Source: Desulfobacterales bacterium (GTDB lineage: Bacteria > Desulfobacterota > Desulfobacteria > Desulfobacterales > UBA5852). Taken from it: a stretch of DNA of 8,586 nucleotides. Numbering within the stretch: position 1 is the stretch's first letter; each line of letters opens with the position of its first letter. The notes below the pieces were generated by a model. The model had not been told where the DNA came from. It saw nothing but the letters and a program-made list of their open reading frames with translations, and did not search any database. Of this stretch, positions 6,015-8,586 are shown piece by piece. The stretch is taken from positions 1 through 8,586 of the forward strand of contig JASJBQ010000206.1 in the NCBI GenBank assembly GCA_030066455.1, read 5' to 3'. Position numbers and translations under genes: made by a program.

Positions 6015-6299
6015 CGGTCGTCACGGCGTTTGCCGCCGGCGCATCGATACACCACCAAGGGCAACATAATACGGTTCGGCCCCCAGCGTAAAGCGCTGGG
6101 GGCGCGGGGTGGCTTCGCACATGAATTTTGTTGACGGTAAAACGAAGGCGGCGCTCATATCACGGCGTGTGCCGATCCTTACGTCGGGGCGGGCCCCCGG
6201 TTGGCCGGACGATCTCTGGGCGGGCCGATATGCGGGATGGCCCGCGAGGCGCCCGGCCGGATTTGGGCCTCCCGATTGCCGCGTGCGCAACACCGGCCC
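6015..6299. other. 285-base spacer without a supported gene
   Basis: Open frames exist here on both strands but have GC-driven, arginine/proline/glycine-rich composition and no ribosome binding site, so none is called. The spacer holds the strong hairpin at 6079-6103 (listed separately) and a second inverted repeat, GCGGGCC (6220-6226) with GGCCCGC (6239-6245), downstream of the small gene on the minus strand. The second could slow transcription but has no T-run. Confidence 0.4.
6079..6103. repeat. Perfect 10-bp inverted repeat (strong hairpin)
   Basis: GCCCCCAGCG (6079-6088), loop TAAAG (6089-6093), CGCTGGGGGC (6094-6103). It lies 65 bases upstream of the VanZ-like gene start, so on the minus strand it would fold in the leader or act as a block to read-through from the small gene. 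No T-run follows on either strand, so it is not a canonical terminator. Confidence 0.55.
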
Positions 6300-6500
6300 T
6301 TACTCGCCCTCTCCGCCGACCGCGAATCCGCTGGGGCCCAGACCGGTGGATGAAGATGTGCCCGCGATTTTGGCAAGGTAGGTATCGCCCAGTTTTTTAA
6401 TGTGGCTGTGGACGTTGTCGAAGTAGTTGTAGTGGATCTGCTCCTCCTCGATGACTTTTTTGCGGCGCTGCGTTTTTGCTGCGGGGGCTGCTTTCGGCAT
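6300..6500 (-). CDS. Small basic hypothetical protein, 66 residues
   Basis: The start is set by a perfect Shine-Dalgarno, AAGGAGG at 6513-6507, six bases before ATG 6500; the longer in-frame start at 6542 lacks one. The protein has an Ala/Lys/Arg-rich N-terminus (MPKAAPAAKTQRRKK), a charged and aromatic middle (VIEEEQIHYNYFDNVHSHIKKLGDTYLAKI) likely to be helical, and a Ser/Gly-rich flexible tail (GTSSSTGLGPSGFAVGGEGE). No membrane segment, Cys or His metal site is evident beyond two His at residues 23 and 31. I do not recognise the family. It lies downstream of the sigma-54 activator gene on the same strand, with a 222-base gap, so it probably has its own promoter, possibly in 6520-6720. The basic N-terminus could bind nucleic acid, but that is speculation. 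Confidence 0.7.
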   Translation of the reverse strand: MPKAAPAAKTQRRKKVIEEEQIHYNYFDNVHSHIKKLGDTYLAKIAGTSSSTGLGPSGFAVGGEGE

Positions 6501-6722
6501 GGGAAGCCTCCTTGAATCAGTTGACTGTTTTGCGGCCAACAAAGGCAGGTTGAGTCTAAATAGGGATTACCGCCTTGCGGCGCAAGTCCAAACAGGCGCT
6601 TTTTTGGCAGCGGGGAAATTTACCCATCGTTGCGAACGAGGAGGCGATCCCTCCCTGTCGTATGCGGGACCAATCGCAGCGGATCAAGTTGCGTGTCCGG
6701 CGCCGTTCAGAAAGGCCAGGAT

Positions 6723-8267
6723 CTACATTTTGGTTTTGCGGCCGTAGGGGATACGAAGTTTCTGCATGCGCTTGCGCAGGGTCGAGGGGTGGATTTGCAG
6801 ACGGACCGCCGCACCGCTGGGGCCCTCCACCCGGCCCTGGCACATGTCCAAGACGCGGCGGATGTGACGGGCCGTCACCGTATCGAGGGCCAGCGGTTCC
6901 GCGCCCGCATTTTTCGTTGGTTCATCCGGCGGAGGCCGCTTGGGGATCGGCGTTCCGATATCGGTGATATGCAACACCGGTCCGCGATTGAGGATCAGCG
7001 CCCGTTCGACGGCGTTTTCCAGCTCCCGCACGTTTCCGGGCCAGGGGTAGCGCATCAGCCGGTCCATGGCTTCCGGCGTGATCGAAGGGGTTCGGTGCCG
7101 CTTCATCTCGCTGACCTTTTTTTGGATGAAGTGCTGGACCAGGGCCGGGATGTCGGCCGGCCGGCGGCGCAGGGGCGGTATGGCGACGGGGAAGACCCGC
7201 AGACGGAAATAAAGGTCTTCCCGGAAATCGCCCTGCATGAGCATGGTTTCGAGATTTCGATGGGTGGCGGCAATGATGCGGATGTCCGCTTTGATCGTCC
7301 GGGTGCCGCCCACGCGGACGATTTCTCTTTCCTGCAAGACGCGCAGGAGGCGCACCTGGGCTTCGGGAGGCAGTTCGCCCACCTCGTCCAGAAAGAGGGT
7401 GCCGCCCTGCGCGCGCTCGATGAGTCCGCGTTTCTGCGAGAGGGCACCGGTGAAGGCACCTTTTTCGTGGCCGAAGAGTTCGCTGTCCATCAGGGTGGGG
7501 GGGATGGCGCCGCAGTTGACCTTGATAAACGGCCCCGGACGTCTGGGGGATGTGTTGTGGATGGCGTTGGCCACGACCTCCTTGCCCGTGCCGGTTTCGC
7601 CCAGCAGCAGAACCGGGCTGTCCAGCGGAGCCACCTGACGGACCTGCTCCATCACGCCGCGCAGCCCGAAATCGGCCCCGATCACGTTTTCACCGGCGAT
7701 GCGCCGCAGTTCGTCGTGCAAATAGCGGTTGTCGTCGGCCAGAAGGTCGCGCAGGGCGGAAAGCTCCCGGAAGCGCAGGCTGTTGGTCAGCGCCACCGAA
7801 AAGGGTTTGTTCAGAAGCCGCATCAGGCGCATGTGCTCGCGGGTGAAAGGGGCCTGCCCGTCGCCGAACACGGACACGATGCCCAGAAACGTGCGCTCCA
7901 GGACCAGATCCATGACCAGGGCCGGCTGGTCCAGGGCACCCAGTTCGCGCGCCACCGGTTCCGTGACGGGGTCGTCGCCCAAACGCATGATCAGGCGGAC
8001 CCGGATCGAGCGCTGTTCCTCGACCTGGCGGCGGCCTTCTTCCGAGAGTTGGGAACGCACGCTGAGGGCCCGACTGCCTTCTTGCGTCGCATTGGCCACC
8101 GTCTCGACGATTCCTCGCTCCCGGTCGTAGACATGGAAGCTCATCTGGCTGGCCGGAATGAACATGCGGATGTACTGCAGGCAGTGGTGCAGGGCTTTTT
8201 CGATTTCCAGGCTGCCGCAGATGCGCAGGGTGGCTTCGCGGAAAAAAACGGTTTCGTCGACGGGCAC
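6723..8267 (-). CDS. Sigma-54-dependent transcriptional activator (GAF - AAA+ - Fis HTH)
   Basis: A 514-residue bacterial enhancer-binding protein. Residues about 1-165 look like a GAF-type sensory domain (LEIEKALHHCLQYIRMFIPA, then VLERTFLGIVSVFGDGQAPF), so it probably senses a small molecule rather than a phosphoryl group; no receiver Asp motif is seen. The AAA+ domain (about 195-430) has Walker A GETGTGKE (223-230), the sigma-54 contact loop GAFTGA (270-275), Walker B GGTLFLDEVGELP (288-300), FREDLYFRL with the arginine finger region (348-356) and PWPGNVRELENAVERAL (408-424). A Fis-type helix-turn-helix closes the protein (EGPSGAAVRLQIHPSTLRKR, 481-500). Translation starts at GTG 8267-8265 with GAGGTGAG three bases upstream. 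It is transcribed divergently from the gene at 8490, whose upstream region has a -24/-12 promoter, so that gene is its likely target. The ligand is unknown. Confidence 0.95.
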   Translation of the reverse strand: MPVDETVFFREATLRICGSLEIEKALHHCLQYIRMFIPASQMSFHVYDRERGIVETVANATQEGSRALSVRSQLSEEGRRQVEEQRSIRVRLIMRLGDDPVTEPVARELGALDQPALVMDLVLERTFLGIVSVFGDGQAPFTREHMRLMRLLNKPFSVALTNSLRFRELSALRDLLADDNRYLHDELRRIAGENVIGADFGLRGVMEQVRQVAPLDSPVLLLGETGTGKEVVANAIHNTSPRRPGPFIKVNCGAIPPTLMDSELFGHEKGAFTGALSQKRGLIERAQGGTLFLDEVGELPPEAQVRLLRVLQEREIVRVGGTRTIKADIRIIAATHRNLETMLMQGDFREDLYFRLRVFPVAIPPLRRRPADIPALVQHFIQKKVSEMKRHRTPSITPEAMDRLMRYPWPGNVRELENAVERALILNRGPVLHITDIGTPIPKRPPPDEPTKNAGAEPLALDTVTARHIRRVLDMCQGRVEGPSGAAVRLQIHPSTLRKRMQKLRIPYGRKTKM

Positions 8268-8285
8268 GGGCTCACCTCAGCACAT

Positions 8286-8347
8286 AAACTGTCAAATAAG
8301 GTAGTAAAAGATAAAACTGCCATATAATACAGTAAAAACTGTCAAAT
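8286..8347. repeat. Three copies of AAACTGYCAWAT, candidate activator-binding sites
   Basis: AAACTGTCAAAT occurs exactly at 8286-8297 and 8336-8347, 50 bases apart, with a near copy AAACTGCCATAT at 8314-8325. The last exact copy overlaps an inverted repeat, ACAGT-AAAA-ACTGT (8329-8342). The cluster lies about 60-120 bases upstream of the sigma-54 promoter, the usual place for enhancer sites, and also covers the activator gene's own promoter, which would allow autoregulation. Confidence 0.5.
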
Positions 8348-8352
8348 GGCAA
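8324..8352 (-). promoter_or_regulatory. Sigma-70-type promoter for the sigma-54 activator gene
   Basis: On the minus strand, TTGCCA (8352-8347; five of six -35 matches), a 17-base spacer and TATTAT (8329-8324; five of six -10 matches). Transcription would begin near 8317, about 50 bases before the GTG start. The repeats listed at 8286-8347 overlap the spacer, the -10 and the leader. Confidence 0.55.
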
Positions 8353-8384
8353 AGCAAATATTGGCCGATAATTACAAATTATTG

Positions 8385-8397
8385 AAAATATTTGATA
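8385..8397 (-). promoter_or_regulatory. IHF-like site between enhancer repeats and sigma-54 promoter
   Basis: On the minus strand, TATCAA-ATAT-TT-T matches the IHF consensus WATCAANNNNTTR at all positions but the last. It lies in AT-rich DNA between the repeat cluster and the -24/-12 promoter, where IHF bending normally assists sigma-54 activation. AT-richness raises the chance of a random match. Confidence 0.35.
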
Positions 8398-8405
8398 ATA
8401 GATAT

Positions 8406-8421
8406 TGGTACAATATGTGCT
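8406..8421 (+). promoter_or_regulatory. Sigma-54 (-24/-12) promoter for the gene at 8490
   Basis: TGGTACAATATGTGCT matches the consensus TGGCACN5TTGCW at 10 of 12 defined positions, with the invariant GG (8407-8408) and GC (8419-8420) exactly 10 bases apart. Transcription would start near 8432, about 58 bases before ATG 8490. The divergent sigma-54 activator gene strongly supports the call. Confidence 0.7.
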
Positions 8422-8489
8422 TTGATGGCAAGTGTTTATATCGTCAAACGGTCTGTATTCGCAACCCGAGCGGTCAGAAGGACAAACCC

Positions 8490-8586
8490 ATGCCCCGCCA
8501 TCAACCATCGACGCCTCAGGAATGGATGGAAATGATCCGTATCCGTATGGATCCGTCCCGACGCAACGGTGTCGAGGGGCAGATCA
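8490..8586 (+). CDS. Unrecognised protein, N-terminal 32 residues only
   Basis: The gene runs off the right edge. It starts at ATG 8490 with AAGGA at 8478-8482, seven bases upstream, and the first residues include PQEWMEMIRIRMDPSRRNG. No signal peptide or known motif is visible in so short a piece. Its position behind a -24/-12 promoter and opposite a sigma-54 activator gene marks it as the first gene of an operon controlled by that activator. Composition returns from AT-rich to GC-rich exactly at the start codon region, supporting real coding. Function cannot be assigned. Confidence 0.65.
   Translation, partial: MPRHQPSTPQEWMEMIRIRMDPSRRNGVEGQI

Noticed and set aside
4833..6134. 433-residue open frame on the plus strand
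   Set aside because: It is opposite the VanZ-like gene, has a His/Gln/Gly/Arg-rich composition typical of an antisense shadow, and has no domain.
6630..8327. 565-residue open frame on the plus strand
   Set aside because: It is antisense to the sigma-54 activator, whose motifs are all intact. The long frame is a by-product of GC-rich codon use.

Overview
The DNA is GC-rich, apart from one AT-rich promoter region near the right end. It carries a sigma-54 activator gene, a cyclase-family fragment and a selenoprotein. Together these suggest a Gram-negative, probably anaerobic bacterium, most likely a Desulfobacterota (deltaproteobacterial) sulfate-reducer-type lineage. That placement is inference; there is no rRNA or other phylogenetic marker in the window.

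Layout from left to right. (1) The 3' end of a cyclase/kynurenine-formamidase-like gene (1-134, +). (2) A probable two-gene unit (+): an alpha/beta hydrolase (267-1154) and an integral-membrane isoprenylcysteine-carboxyl-methyltransferase-like protein (about 1172-1672). (3) On the minus strand (1658-2449), one gene that a standard gene caller would split into two or three pieces. Read through two in-frame TGA codons, it is a full-length MerB-family (organomercurial lyase-like) protein. Both TGAs fall exactly at the two catalytic cysteines of MerB (Cys96 and Cys159), the catalytic Asp is kept three residues after the first, and each TGA is followed at the right distance by a bacterial SECIS-type hairpin. 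It is best read as a selenoprotein with two active-site selenocysteines. (4) Divergent from it is an MFS transporter (2685-3920, +), with a 235-base shared regulatory region containing dyad symmetries. (5) A 228-base spacer and an unrecognised 174-residue helical protein (4149-4673, +). (6) A membrane-anchored LamG-like/VanZ fusion protein (4791-6014, -). (7) A 285-base spacer with a strong hairpin, then a small basic protein of 66 residues with a perfect ribosome binding site (6300-6500, -). (8) A GAF/AAA+/Fis sigma-54-dependent activator (6723-8267, -, GTG start). (9) An AT-rich divergent control region: repeated 12-mers, a sigma-70 promoter for the activator, an IHF-like site and a good -24/-12 promoter facing right. 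(10) The first 32 codons of an unrecognised gene (8490 to the window end, +).

Two functional units stand out. The Sec-containing MerB homologue and its divergent MFS gene look like an organometal-cleavage and transport pair. The sigma-54 activator and the gene starting at 8490 look like a regulator with its own target operon. From memory and unverified, NCBI uses the name SaoL for a MerB-like (seleno)protein family of a selenocysteine-assisted organometal system; this gene fits that description, but no other member of such a system is visible here.
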